Shown: positions 8,124-15,664 of the stretch, piece by piece
How positions within the stretch are numbered: position 1 is the first letter of the stretch
Layout: every line of letters begins with the position of its first letter
NCBI GenBank assembly: GCA_937952305.1
Contig: CALFZO010000182.1
Coordinates: 1-28,272, forward strand
Direction: 5' to 3'
Source of the DNA: an uncultured Anaerolineales bacterium
GTDB taxonomy: Bacteria > Chloroflexota > Anaerolineae > Anaerolineales > UBA6663
Length of the DNA stretch: 28,272 nucleotides
Made by a program: the position numbers and the translations under genes
Notes under the pieces: generated by a model
Told to the model about the DNA's origin: nothing
Databases searched by the model: none
Seen by the model: the letters and a program-made list of their open reading frames with translations, nothing else

Positions 8124-8260
8124 TGCCCGTGTACCAGTTTTTGTATGACTGAGTGAGACCAGGCGCGGGCCGGCGGCGGGTTTAATGGCGGCATGGTGGT
8201 GAAGCGGGCAGGTGTCGTCGCTGACGCGCAGCCGTGGGGTAGCTTCCGGCCGAGGGCGGC

Positions 8261-8638
8261 GTGACCGAGATCGTGTTTACGCTGGCCGGCGGCCCGGAGC
8301 TTGAGCCGCGCGTGCTAAGCCGGCTGGGTGAGGCGCTGGCCGGCCTGCACCTGTCGCCGGGGCAAGCCGCCCACCTGCGGGCCGCCACCCAGCAGGCCCT
8401 CTGGCGGCTGACGGCCCAGGCCGAGACCGGCCCGGCTGAGCTGTCCGTGGTCGTGCGCGTCCGCGCGCCCGGGGCCGCGCGCCCGGCCGGAGTTGCACTG
8501 CCGTGGGGCTTTTTCATCGTCACCCGACCGTTCTCCCGGGAGGCGGCCCCTGGCCACCCAGCCTCGCTGGCCATCGAACTGATCCTGTATCAGGATCGCG
8601 CGCAGGGCGCGAGCGAAGGTCCGCCTTTGGGAGGATGA
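8261..8638 (+). CDS. Small hypothetical protein, possibly a degenerate HATPase-like fold
   Basis: 125 residues starting at GTG 8261, with GAGGG upstream; an in-frame stop at 8240 limits the start. I do not recognise a family with certainty. The first half is helical (EPRVLSRLGEALAGLHLSPGQAAHLRAATQQALWRL) and the second half has strand-like stretches (ELSVVVRVRA, GFFIVTRP, LAIELILYQD). This order recalls the anti-sigma-factor type of GHKL ATPase (helix with E-A-x-x-N, then beta strands), but the diagnostic asparagine and glycine-rich boxes are not present, so ATP binding is doubtful. It lies between the divergent zinc-ribbon gene and the P450; its stop codon overlaps the -35 region of the P450 promoter. 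The codon pattern fits real coding sequence, but it could still be a spurious frame. Confidence 0.5.
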   Translation: MTEIVFTLAGGPELEPRVLSRLGEALAGLHLSPGQAAHLRAATQQALWRLTAQAETGPAELSVVVRVRAPGAARPAGVALPWGFFIVTRPFSREAAPGHPASLAIELILYQDRAQGASEGPPLGG

Positions 8639-8663
8639 CAAATCGGCCCGAATATGTTATATA
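8635..8663 (+). promoter_or_regulatory. Promoter of the P450 gene
   Basis: ATGACA (8635-8640) and TATATA (8658-8663) are separated by exactly 17 nt inside one of the few AT-rich patches of the window. Transcription would start near 8670, about 34 nt before ATG 8704. Confidence 0.6.
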
Positions 8664-8703
8664 TTTCACAATTAGCCGGCCGAGACCAGGAGGAGCCAGG
8701 AAC

Positions 8704-10095
8704 ATGGCGACCGCACCCGTCACCCAGCCCAATCACCCGCCCAAATCCGCACACGCGGCGCTGCCGCCGGGCCCGCGCGGGCACTGGCTGCTGGGGATGT
8801 TGCCGGAGTTCCGGCGTGATCTGCTGGCGATGTACCACGGCGCCGCCCGGCAGTACGGCGACGTCGTGCGAATCCGCTTCCTCAACGTGGACACCTTCGC
8901 GTTGAGCCACCCCGATCTCTTCAAGCACGTCCTGCAGGACAACAACCGGAACTACCAGCGCAACGCCTTCTTCAACTCCATCGTCAAGGCGACGCTGGGC
9001 CTGAACCTGTTCACGGCCGACGGCGACGACTGGCTGAGCCGCCGCCGCCTGATGCAGCCGGCTTTTCACCGTCAACGCATCGCGGCCTTCGGCCCGCTGA
9101 TCACGGACTGCGTCGAGGCGACCCTGCGGCGCTGGGAGCGCCTGCCGGACGGCGCGCGGCTGGAGGTCGATCATGAGATGATGGCGCTGACCCTGCAGGT
9201 GGCCGGCCGGGCGCTGTTCAGCGTCGACCTGGCGAGCGAGGCCAGCCAGTTGGGCGACGCCTTCACGCACATGAGCGAGTACGTGAACTACCGCTTCAAC
9301 GCGCCTTTCGCGCCGCCGTTCTGGATGCCCACGCCGCGCAACACGCTGACGCGCCGCGCGGTCGCCACCGTGGACCAGGCCATCTACGCCCTGATCGCCG
9401 AGCGCCGCCGCTCCGGCGCGGAGCGCGATGACCTGCTGGGGCTGCTGATGGCGGCCCGCGACGCCGACACCGGCGCGGCCATGACCGACCAGGAGCTGCG
9501 CAACGAGATCGGCACGTTCATGTTCGCCGGCCACGAGACCACGGCCGTCACGCTGACCTGGGCCTTCTACCTGCTGTCCCAGAACCCGGACGCCGAGCGC
9601 CGGCTGCACGCCGAGTTGGCGGAGGTGCTGGCTGGGCGCGCGCCCACGTTTGAAGACCTGCCCCGGCTGGCTTTCACGCGCCGCGTGGTCGAGGAGACTC
9701 TGCGCCTGTATCCGCCGGCCTGGGGAATCGCGCGGCAAGCCATCGACGCCGTGGAGTTGGGCGGCTATCGCCTGCCGCCGGCGGCCGGCCTGACTCTGCT
9801 GGTGATGAACGTCCACCGCGACCCGCGCTTCTGGGACGCGCCGGAGCAGTTCGATCCAGACCGCTTCCTGCCGGAGCGTTCCGAAGGCCGTCCGCACTTT
9901 GCCTATCTGCCCTTCGGCGGCGGGCCGCGCCTGTGCATCGGCAACCAGTTCGCGCTGACCGAGGCGCAGCTGGTCCTGGCCACCCTCGCGCAGCGCTACA
10001 CGCTGCGGCTCGTCCCCGGCCATCCGGTGCGCCCGAACCCGATCTTCGTCCTGCGCACCAGCCACGGCCTGCCCATGACGCTGACGCGCCGTTGA
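8704..10095 (+). CDS. Cytochrome P450 monooxygenase
   Basis: 463 residues, complete. P450s use haem and reducing equivalents to insert one oxygen atom of O2 into a substrate. Hallmarks: proline-rich N-terminus (LPPGPRG, 20-26), helix-C motif WLSRRRLMQPAFH (110-122), helix-I oxygen-activation motif AGHETT (275-280), ExxR at 331-334 (ETLR), PERF-like DPDRF (384-388), and haem-binding FGGGPRLCIG with cysteine ligand C411. There is no membrane anchor, so it is soluble. The sequence style is that of the broad CYP102/CYP110/CYP4-like group of fatty-acid or terpene hydroxylases, but the substrate cannot be assigned. ATG 8704 follows AGGAGGAG at 8690-8697. No ferredoxin, ferredoxin reductase or fused reductase is nearby, so the electron donor is encoded elsewhere. 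It is a single-gene transcription unit with its own promoter and terminator. Confidence 0.96.
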   Translation: MATAPVTQPNHPPKSAHAALPPGPRGHWLLGMLPEFRRDLLAMYHGAARQYGDVVRIRFLNVDTFALSHPDLFKHVLQDNNRNYQRNAFFNSIVKATLGLNLFTADGDDWLSRRRLMQPAFHRQRIAAFGPLITDCVEATLRRWERLPDGARLEVDHEMMALTLQVAGRALFSVDLASEASQLGDAFTHMSEYVNYRFNAPFAPPFWMPTPRNTLTRRAVATVDQAIYALIAERRRSGAERDDLLGLLMAARDADTGAAMTDQELRNEIGTFMFAGHETTAVTLTWAFYLLSQNPDAERRLHAELAEVLAGRAPTFEDLPRLAFTRRVVEETLRLYPPAWGIARQAIDAVELGGYRLPPAAGLTLLVMNVHRDPRFWDAPEQFDPDRFLPERSEGRPHFAYLPFGGGPRLCIGNQFALTEAQLVLATLAQRYTLRLVPGHPVRPNPIFVLRTSHGLPMTLTRR

Positions 10096-10122
10096 GGCCG
10101 CCAGCTGACCCCTTAATGGACT

Positions 10123-10155
10123 GCGGCCCCTGTCGCCAAACAGGGGCCGCTTTTT
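10123..10155 (+). terminator. Intrinsic terminator after the P450 gene
   Basis: A perfect 11-bp stem (10123-10133 with 10140-10150) with a 6-nt loop is followed by TTTTT at 10151-10155. It begins 28 nt after the P450 stop codon. This is a canonical rho-independent terminator. Confidence 0.93.
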
Positions 10156-10476
10156 ACTTCCTTGGCGGTTGGGGCCAGATTCAAGCAGCCGCCAAGAGGT
10201 GTTGGGGCGCGGACGGCGGGCACAGGTGAGCGCCGGCCGCGGGCCGCAGCGTTTTGACTTGGGGGCGACTAAACCAGGCTGACAAGCCTCGCAGAAGCTG
10301 GCTGGTTCGCGCCGTGATCTGGCCTAACGCTCCGGCTGCTGGCCCCGACCGGGGTTTACCCTCTGGGTCCCGGCCTGCGCCGGGACGACCTATACCTAAT
10401 TGCCGGATGCACCACGAAGGGGGGCCGAGGCCAGGCTGACGTCAGCCCATCCGGAAATCGGAACCAAGCCGTTGCC
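10156..10476. other. Intergenic stretch between P450 terminator and GT4 stop
   Basis: About 320 bp with no convincing reading frame, RNA gene or mobile-element end. It holds one perfect 8-bp inverted repeat (10367-10374 with 10379-10386, loop CTGC) and a small CCCCGACCGGGG palindrome near 10343. The GT4 gene converges on it from the right. Confidence 0.6.
10367..10386. repeat. REP-like palindrome
   Basis: GTCCCGGC and GCCGGGAC flank a CTGC loop. It resembles the short GC-rich palindromes dispersed in many bacterial genomes and might also act as a weak terminator for the minus-strand GT4 gene, about 90 nt past its stop. Only one copy is in this window. Confidence 0.4.
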
Positions 10477-11580
10477 TCAGCCGGCCAGGACTCGTTCGTA
10501 CAGCTGCAGCGTGGCCCGCGCCGTCTGCTCCCAGGTGAAGGCGTTGACCCGTTCGAGGCCGCGCCGCACCAACTCGGCGCGCAGGGCGGTGTCACTCAAC
10601 GCGCGCCGCAGCGCCTCGGCCAGATCTTCCGGATCGTCCGGGTTGATTTTGAGCGCGGCCTCGCCGGCCACCTCCGGCAGCGACGAACGGTCCGCGATGA
10701 TGACGGGCGTCTCGCAGCCCATGGCCTCCAGCACCGGGAAGCCGAAGCCCTCGTAGTGCGACGGCAGCACCAGCACGCCGGCCGCGCTGTACAGCTCCGG
10801 CAGGTCCGCCGACGGGAAGTTCTCGAAGAAGCGCAGGTGGTCCGCCAATCCCAGCTCGGCGGCCAGCTGCATGGTCTCGTCGAACAGCCAGCCCTTGAGG
10901 CCGGCCAGCACCAGCGGCGGCGCGTCCGGGGCGGCCGCCCGCAGCCGCGCGTAGGCATGCAGCAGCGTGGGCACGTTCTTGCGCGGCTCAAACGTCCCCA
11001 CGAAGAGCACGCAGCCGGCCGTCAGGCGATGGCGCGCCAGCACCGCCGCCACGGCCTCGGCCGGGCGCCGGCGGAACTCCGGGTCCAGGCCCAGGTGGAT
11101 CACCGTGACCTTCTCGGCCGGGACGTGCAGCAGCTCCACCAGGTCGGCCTTGGTGGCGTGCGAGTCAGCCGAGATGGCGTGCGCGCGTCGGACCGCGGAC
11201 GCGATCTGGCCGTTGTAGTAACGGCGGCTTTCGGCGGTCAGGAATTGCGGATAGCGCAGGAAGGCCAGGTCGTGGACGGTGATGACGTGCCGGCGGGCGC
11301 CGGCGCGCGGCGGGATGAAATCGGGCGAGTGGAACAGGTCCAGCCGGTGCGGCAGCAGTTCGGCCGCCAGCGCCCAGGTCTCCAGGCGATGATGGGCCGG
11401 CGTCCAGCAATCCAGCCGGCGGGCGGCCTGGGCGAAGTGTTCGGTGTGGCCGCGCCGGTAGAAGTGATAGTGGGCGTGCTCAGGTGCGAGGTCCGGCAGG
11501 GCCGCCGCCAAGCGCCGCACGTACTTGGCGATGCCGCCGCGCGAGTAATACGTCAAGCGGACGTCCAGCCCGAGGCGCAT
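10477..11580 (-). CDS. GT4-family glycosyltransferase (GT-B fold)
   Basis: 367 residues. GT4 enzymes transfer a sugar (often mannose or glucose) from a nucleotide donor onto a glycan or lipid at the inner face of the membrane. The N-terminal Rossmann domain begins MRLGLDVRL with the glycine-rich acceptor loop YYSRGGIAKYV (11-21). The C-terminal domain has VGTFEPRKN (194-202), the FENFPSADLPELYSAAGVLVLPS segment, and the EX7E motif at E277-E285 within EGFGFPVLE. No signal peptide is present. The start is ATG 11580, not 11589 or the long upstream frame: the homologous sequence begins there and TACAAT ends exactly 7 nt before it, overlapping the other ATG. There is no Shine-Dalgarno sequence. 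It is monocistronic and divergent from the coiled-coil gene. Likely role: cell-surface polysaccharide or glycolipid synthesis. Confidence 0.93.
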   Translation of the reverse strand: MRLGLDVRLTYYSRGGIAKYVRRLAAALPDLAPEHAHYHFYRRGHTEHFAQAARRLDCWTPAHHRLETWALAAELLPHRLDLFHSPDFIPPRAGARRHVITVHDLAFLRYPQFLTAESRRYYNGQIASAVRRAHAISADSHATKADLVELLHVPAEKVTVIHLGLDPEFRRRPAEAVAAVLARHRLTAGCVLFVGTFEPRKNVPTLLHAYARLRAAAPDAPPLVLAGLKGWLFDETMQLAAELGLADHLRFFENFPSADLPELYSAAGVLVLPSHYEGFGFPVLEAMGCETPVIIADRSSLPEVAGEAALKINPDDPEDLAEALRRALSDTALRAELVRRGLERVNAFTWEQTARATLQLYERVLAG

Positions 11581-11587
11581 GCGGCGC

Positions 11588-11593
11588 ATTGTA
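11588..11593 (-). promoter_or_regulatory. -10 box (TACAAT) placed for a leaderless GT4 mRNA
   Basis: TACAAT on the minus strand is separated by 7 nt from ATG 11580. The upstream ATG at 11589 lies inside the box itself and would not be transcribed. Its upstream region overlaps the divergent promoter at 11608-11636. Confidence 0.6.
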
Positions 11594-11607
11594 GCATGCG
11601 GCCGGCT

Positions 11608-11636
11608 TTGGCCTTTTGGGGACCCGTCGGTATAAT
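11608..11636 (+). promoter_or_regulatory. Promoter of the coiled-coil/selB unit
   Basis: TTGGCC (11608-11613), a 17-nt spacer and a consensus TATAAT (11631-11636). Transcription would begin near 11643, giving a leader of about 53 nt that contains a 7-bp hairpin (11650-11656 with 11668-11674) and ends in a GGGAGAGG ribosome site just before ATG 11696. Confidence 0.65.
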
Positions 11637-11695
11637 TTCCCGCAAGCGCGGCGCCCGGCACCGCCCAGGGCGCCGCCTTCGTATGGGAGAGGTGT

Positions 11696-12874
11696 ATGGA
11701 CCTGGCGCAATTGTCGAAAACCGTCGACTGGCTGGACAGCGAGCGGCGTAAAGATAAACAGGAGATCACGGCCCTGCAAGAGCGCCTGGCGGCGCTGGCG
11801 ACTGACAACGGCACGCTGGCGCGCCGGGTGCAGCAGCTGGAGTCCCAGCTGACGACGGCCACCACCCAACTGCAGCGCACCGTCAAGGTGGACGAGATCC
11901 TGGACGGCTACCGCAAGGAGATGGCGCGCCAGGTGGACGAGCTGGAGAAGCGGCGCGTCGAGGCCGCCCGCGAAGACGAGCGTCTGCGCAAGGTGGAGCG
12001 CGAAGGTCTCAACAAATCCCTGGGCGAGGTGCGCAAGGGGCTGGAGACCCTGCCGCGCTTCGAGCGCGAGCTGGAGGCCCGCAAGGAGGAAGAGGCGCGC
12101 CTGGCGCGGCTGGCGGCCGAGCTGCAGAAGCGCGTCGGCGAGTTCAACAAGCACGTCGACGACCGCAACCGGGCGGTGACGCTGGTGGAGGAAGGCCGCC
12201 GCCAGGACGCCAAGCGCATCGCCGACCTGCAGGCTGAGCTCTCGGAAATGCGCCGGCGCGTCGACGAGAACCGCGGCAAGCTCGAGATCGTGGAGGATGT
12301 GGCGCGCCGGGCCGAGGCCCGCATCATCGAGGTCGTCCAGGCTGAGGTCGAGCGGCGCCAGGCGCAGACCCAATGGATGGAGTCGCAGTCCATCCGCCAC
12401 ACCGAACAGGAACGGACCTGGGTGGAGCTGCGGGCCAAGGTGGAAGCGGCGGTGGAGACGATGGACGAGTATGCCCGGCGCGTGAACCAGTACGCCGAGG
12501 CTAACCGCGAAATCGTGCGCGCCTCAGCCGACCTGCGGCAGGCGTCTGAACTGCTGGAGCGGCGCGTGAACGAGGTCTCGGAGATCCAGCGCCTGTCTGA
12601 GGACCGCATGCGCCAGGATTGGGCCGCCTTCATGGCCGACGACCAGAAGCGCTGGACCACGCACATGCTGCTGCGCGATGAGCAGTGGCGTGAGCATGAC
12701 CGGGCCAGCGCCAAACAGAGCGAGCGGGTGGACACGCTGGAAGAGCAGATGGGCGAAGCTGTGGACACCATGCACCATCTGCGCGAGCTGGACGCTAACC
12801 GCCTGCAGACGCTGCTCAACGTCCTGCGCGAGATGGCGGCTGAATACGAGCAGCAGTTCACCAAAGTCAAGTAA
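11696..12874 (+). CDS. Long coiled-coil protein of unknown function
   Basis: 392 residues, almost wholly alpha-helical heptad-rich sequence with high Glu/Arg/Lys/Gln/Ala content and no proline-rich breaks, no signal peptide and no transmembrane segment. It starts MDLAQLSKTVDWLDSER and runs as coiled coil from about residue 15 to the C-terminus (YEQQFTKVK). I do not recognise a named family. Long soluble coiled coils in bacteria act as scaffolds, spacers or partners of cytoskeletal and chromosome-organising systems; none of these can be assigned here. The ATG is supported by GGGAGAGG directly upstream. It is followed after 47 nt by selB, with a strong hairpin in between, so the two may share a transcript without being functionally linked. 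Its promoter is divergent from that of the GT4 gene. Confidence 0.88.
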   Translation: MDLAQLSKTVDWLDSERRKDKQEITALQERLAALATDNGTLARRVQQLESQLTTATTQLQRTVKVDEILDGYRKEMARQVDELEKRRVEAAREDERLRKVEREGLNKSLGEVRKGLETLPRFERELEARKEEEARLARLAAELQKRVGEFNKHVDDRNRAVTLVEEGRRQDAKRIADLQAELSEMRRRVDENRGKLEIVEDVARRAEARIIEVVQAEVERRQAQTQWMESQSIRHTEQERTWVELRAKVEAAVETMDEYARRVNQYAEANREIVRASADLRQASELLERRVNEVSEIQRLSEDRMRQDWAAFMADDQKRWTTHMLLRDEQWREHDRASAKQSERVDTLEEQMGEAVDTMHHLRELDANRLQTLLNVLREMAAEYEQQFTKVK

Positions 12875-12882
12875 TTGCGCTC

Positions 12883-12904
12883 CGGGGCGGGTCCGTCCGC
12901 CCCG
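12883..12904 (+). terminator. Strong hairpin between the coiled-coil gene and selB (no U-tract)
   Basis: CGGGGCGG (12883-12890) pairs perfectly with CCGCCCCG (12897-12904), loop GTCCGT. It lies 8 nt after the stop codon and 17 nt before the selB ATG. No T-run follows, so it may be an attenuating or mRNA-processing/stability hairpin rather than a full terminator. Confidence 0.4.
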
Positions 12905-12921
12905 AACACGCCTCTCCGCCC

Positions 12922-14823
12922 ATGCGCGTCATCGGCACGGCCGGCCACGTCGACCACGGCAAATCCACGCTGGTCCAGGCGCTCACCGGCACCCACCCCG
13001 ACCGGCTCAAAGAAGAGCGCGAACGCGAGATGACGATCGACCTCGGCTTCGCTTGGTTCACGCTGCCCGGCGGCGAGAGCGTGGGCGTCATCGACGTGCC
13101 GGGCCATCGCGACTTCATCGAGAATATGCTGGCCGGCGTCGGCGGCCTGGATGCCGCCGTGCTGGTGGTGGCCGCCGACGAAGGCGTGATGCCGCAGACG
13201 CGCGAACACCTGGCCATCCTGGATCTGCTCGCCATCCCGGCCGGCTTGATCGCGCTCACCAAGGTCGATTTGGTGGACGACGACTGGCTGGCGCTGGTCA
13301 CCGCTGATGTGCGCGAGGCCGTGCGCGGGACGCTCCTGGCGCGCGCCCCGCTGCTGCCGGTCTCGGCCCGCACCGGGCAGGGCGTGGCCGAGCTCAAGAC
13401 GGCGCTGCAGGCCATCCTGGCCACCCAGCCGCCGCGCCTGGATGTGGGCCGGCCGCGCCTGCCGATCGACCGCGTCTTCAGCCTGACCGGCTTCGGCACG
13501 GTGGTGACCGGCACGCTCAGCGAAGGCGCGCTGACGCTGGGCGACACCGTGGAACTTCTGCCCGGCGGGCAGACGGCGCGCATCCGCGGCTTGCAGACGC
13601 ACAAAACCAAGCTGGAGCGCGCGGTGCCGGGCAGCCGCGTGGCCGTCAACCTCACCGGGGTCGAGCTCGGCGATCTGCGCCGCGGCATGGTCGTGGCGCT
13701 GCCCGGGACGCTGCGCGCCACGACCCTCCTGGACGTCCATTTCAACCACCTGGCGGACGCGGAACTGCCGCTGAAGCACAACGCCGGCGTCAAGCTGTAC
13801 CTGGGCGCGGCCGAGGTGCCGGCCACGGCGCGGCTGCTGGGCCGCGCCGAGCTCAAGCCGGGGGAGGCGGCCTGGCTGCAACTGGTGTGCGCCGAGCCGA
13901 TCGTGGCCGTCAAGGGCCAGCGCTTCATTCTGCGCCGGCCGTCGCCGGGCGCCACCATCGGCGGCGGCGTGGTGGTGGACGCGCAGCCGGCCGGCCGTTA
14001 CCGCCTGCGCGACACGGCCGCGGCCGACCGGTTGGAGCGGCTGGCGCGCGGTACGCCGGGTGAGAGTCTGCTGCACGCCTTGGACGCGCTGGGTCCGGCC
14101 GCGCTCAAGGACGCCGTGGCGCGCGCCGGCCTGGAGGCAGGCGCGGCGGCGGAGGCCGCGGCGGAACTGCGCGCGGCCGGCGATCTCGTGGAGCTGGAAG
14201 GCGAAGCGCTGGTGGCCTCACGCGCCGCCTGGAACCGCTTCTTGTCCGAGGCGCGGGCGACGCTGGCCGGTTACCATCGCCAGAACCCGCTGCGCGGCGG
14301 GATGCCGCGGGAGGAGTTGAAGAGCCGCCTGGCGGCGCTGGCCGAGGCCCGGCCGGGTGGGCGGCTGTCGGCCAAGGCCTTCACGGCCCTGATCAGCCGG
14401 GCGGCGGAGGCCGGCCAGTTGGCGGCTCAGGGCGCCGTCGTGCGGTTGCCCGAGCACACCGTCACCTTCACCGCCGTCCAGCAGGCCAAGGTCGAGGCGC
14501 TGCTGGCGGACTTCGCGCGCGACCCGTACAACACACCGCTGCCCAAGGATTGCGCGGCGCGCGTGGGCGAGGACGTCTTCGCGGCCCTGGTGGACCTGGG
14601 CCGCCTGACGGCGGTCTCGCCGGAGGTGGTGCTGCTGCCCGAGACATACGCGGGCATGGTGGCGGCCGTGCGGGACCATCTGCGCGCGCATAGCAAGATC
14701 ACGGTGGCCGAGGTGCGCGACCGGTTCAAGACTTCGCGCAAGTACGCGCTGGCGCTGATGGAGCACCTGGATCAGGCCGGCGTGACCAAGCGGGTCGGCG
14801 ACGAGCGCGTGCTCAAAAACTAA
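12922..14823 (+). CDS. selB: Selenocysteine-specific translation elongation factor SelB
   Basis: 633 residues, normal for SelB. The factor binds GTP and selenocysteyl-tRNA and delivers it to UGA codons at ribosomes paused by a SECIS hairpin. The GTPase domain (1-170) has G1 GHVDHGKS (8-15), G2 T38 in MTIDLGF, G3 DVPGH (58-62) and G4 TKVD (113-116). Domains II and III follow (about 175-345: SLTGFGTVVTGT, KGQRFILRRPSPGATIGGG). The C-terminal half (about 360-633) is a series of winged-helix modules that in SelB read the SECIS element, ending TSRKYALALMEHLDQAGVTKR, a typical SelB C-terminus. The start shows no Shine-Dalgarno sequence and no -10 box, so it may be translated from the upstream transcript. 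selA, selD and the selenocysteine tRNA gene are not in this window. Confidence 0.95.
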   Translation: MRVIGTAGHVDHGKSTLVQALTGTHPDRLKEEREREMTIDLGFAWFTLPGGESVGVIDVPGHRDFIENMLAGVGGLDAAVLVVAADEGVMPQTREHLAILDLLAIPAGLIALTKVDLVDDDWLALVTADVREAVRGTLLARAPLLPVSARTGQGVAELKTALQAILATQPPRLDVGRPRLPIDRVFSLTGFGTVVTGTLSEGALTLGDTVELLPGGQTARIRGLQTHKTKLERAVPGSRVAVNLTGVELGDLRRGMVVALPGTLRATTLLDVHFNHLADAELPLKHNAGVKLYLGAAEVPATARLLGRAELKPGEAAWLQLVCAEPIVAVKGQRFILRRPSPGATIGGGVVVDAQPAGRYRLRDTAAADRLERLARGTPGESLLHALDALGPAALKDAVARAGLEAGAAAEAAAELRAAGDLVELEGEALVASRAAWNRFLSEARATLAGYHRQNPLRGGMPREELKSRLAALAEARPGGRLSAKAFTALISRAAEAGQLAAQGAVVRLPEHTVTFTAVQQAKVEALLADFARDPYNTPLPKDCAARVGEDVFAALVDLGRLTAVSPEVVLLPETYAGMVAAVRDHLRAHSKITVAEVRDRFKTSRKYALALMEHLDQAGVTKRVGDERVLKN

Positions 14824-14835
14824 CTCGGACAGCAT

Positions 14836-14853
14836 CCGGCCGGCGACGGCCGG
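14836..14853 (+). terminator. Hairpin with GCGA tetraloop between selB and pgeF (no U-tract)
   Basis: CCGGCCG (14836-14842) pairs perfectly with CGGCCGG (14847-14853) around a GNRA-type GCGA loop, 12 nt after the selB stop. No T-run follows. It lies just upstream of the pgeF -10 box. Confidence 0.4.
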
Positions 14854-14865
14854 CACTGCGCGTGG

Positions 14866-14871
14866 TACACT
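14866..14871 (+). promoter_or_regulatory. -10 box (TACACT) placed for a leaderless pgeF mRNA
   Basis: TACACT is separated by 7 nt (AACTTAA) from the pgeF ATG at 14879. No Shine-Dalgarno motif is present. It probably drives pgeF-yggS and perhaps the genes after it. Confidence 0.6.
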
Positions 14872-14878
14872 AACTTAA

Positions 14879-15664
14879 ATGTTGGTACGTGAAGCCGGCC
14901 ACCTCCGCTACTATCAATTCGAGAGCTTCGAGCAGCGCGGCTTGACCCACGCGGTTTTCGCGCGGCACGGCGGCGTGAGCGGGGGCGCCTGGACGTCGCT
15001 GAACATGTCCATCAGCGTCGGCGACAGCCGCGCCAATGTGCGCGCCAATCGCGAGCGCGCTTTCCAGGCGGTGGGACGCGCGCCGGAGTCGGTGGCGGAC
15101 CTGTGGCAGGTGCACTCCGCCGACGTGGTGGTGGCTGACACGCCGCGTGACCTGAACGTCGACGCGGTCAAGGCCGACGTCATCATCACCGACCGGCCGG
15201 ACATCACGCTGTTTCTGCGTTTCGCCGACTGCGTGCCGGTGCTGCTGTACGACCCCGTCCGCCGGGCGGTGGGTCTGGTGCACGCCGGCTGGCGCGGCAC
15301 CCTGCAGCGGGCGGCCGCGGCCGCGGTGCAGGCGCTCAGCGCGCGCTATGGCTCGCGCCCGGCCGACCTGGTCGCCGGGATCGGCCCGTCCATCGGCCCG
15401 TGCCATTACGAGGTGGGGCCGGAGGTGGCGGCCCAGACCCGCGCCGTTTTCGACGGCCGCGCCGAAGGTCTGCTGCGCGCCGTGGCTGGGCGCACCCACC
15501 TGGATTTGTGGGCCGCCAACGCCGAGGTGCTGCGCGCCGCCGGCGTCGAACAGATTGAAACGGGCGGCGTGTGCACGGCCTGCCGCACCGACGATTTCTT
15601 TTCGCATCGCGGCGAGCATGGTCAGACCGGCCGGTTCGGCGCCTTGATCGGGCTCGGCGGATGA
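14879..15664 (+). CDS. pgeF: PgeF/YfiH/YlmD-family laccase-domain protein (peptidoglycan editing factor)
   Basis: 261 residues, full length. The family was named for a copper polyphenol-oxidase activity; in E. coli the protein (YfiH/PgeF) edits peptidoglycan precursors, and members also act on purine nucleosides. The zinc-binding/catalytic triad is visible: H79 in LWQVHS, C118 in FADCVP, H135 in VHAGWRG. The family's GPSIGPCHYEVG (169-180) and C-terminal CTACRTDDFFSHR (232-244) are present as well. Its stop overlaps the start of yggS as ATGA, so the two are translationally coupled; the same ylmD-ylmE order occurs in many Gram-positive division clusters. The start at 14879 is supported by a TACACT box 7 nt upstream. 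Confidence 0.93.
   Translation: MLVREAGHLRYYQFESFEQRGLTHAVFARHGGVSGGAWTSLNMSISVGDSRANVRANRERAFQAVGRAPESVADLWQVHSADVVVADTPRDLNVDAVKADVIITDRPDITLFLRFADCVPVLLYDPVRRAVGLVHAGWRGTLQRAAAAAVQALSARYGSRPADLVAGIGPSIGPCHYEVGPEVAAQTRAVFDGRAEGLLRAVAGRTHLDLWAANAEVLRAAGVEQIETGGVCTACRTDDFFSHRGEHGQTGRFGALIGLGG

Noticed and set aside
8503..8703. N-terminal extension of the P450 from 8503
   Set aside because: It runs through another gene and the promoter; the AGGAGGAG ribosome site and the family start support ATG 8704.
10156..10476. Possible tRNA or small RNA in the largest gap
   Set aside because: A GGTTCG-like stretch near 10304 is not flanked by pairing arms; no cloverleaf or other RNA family could be built.
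11581..11886. N-terminal extension of the GT4 protein up to 11886
   Set aside because: It is antisense to the coiled-coil gene and upstream of the TACAAT box; the glycosyltransferase fold begins at MRLGLDVRL.
12875..12921. SECIS element or selenocysteine tRNA near selB
   Set aside because: The hairpin here is too short and does not follow an in-frame UGA; the gaps around selB are too small for a tRNA gene of about 95 nt.
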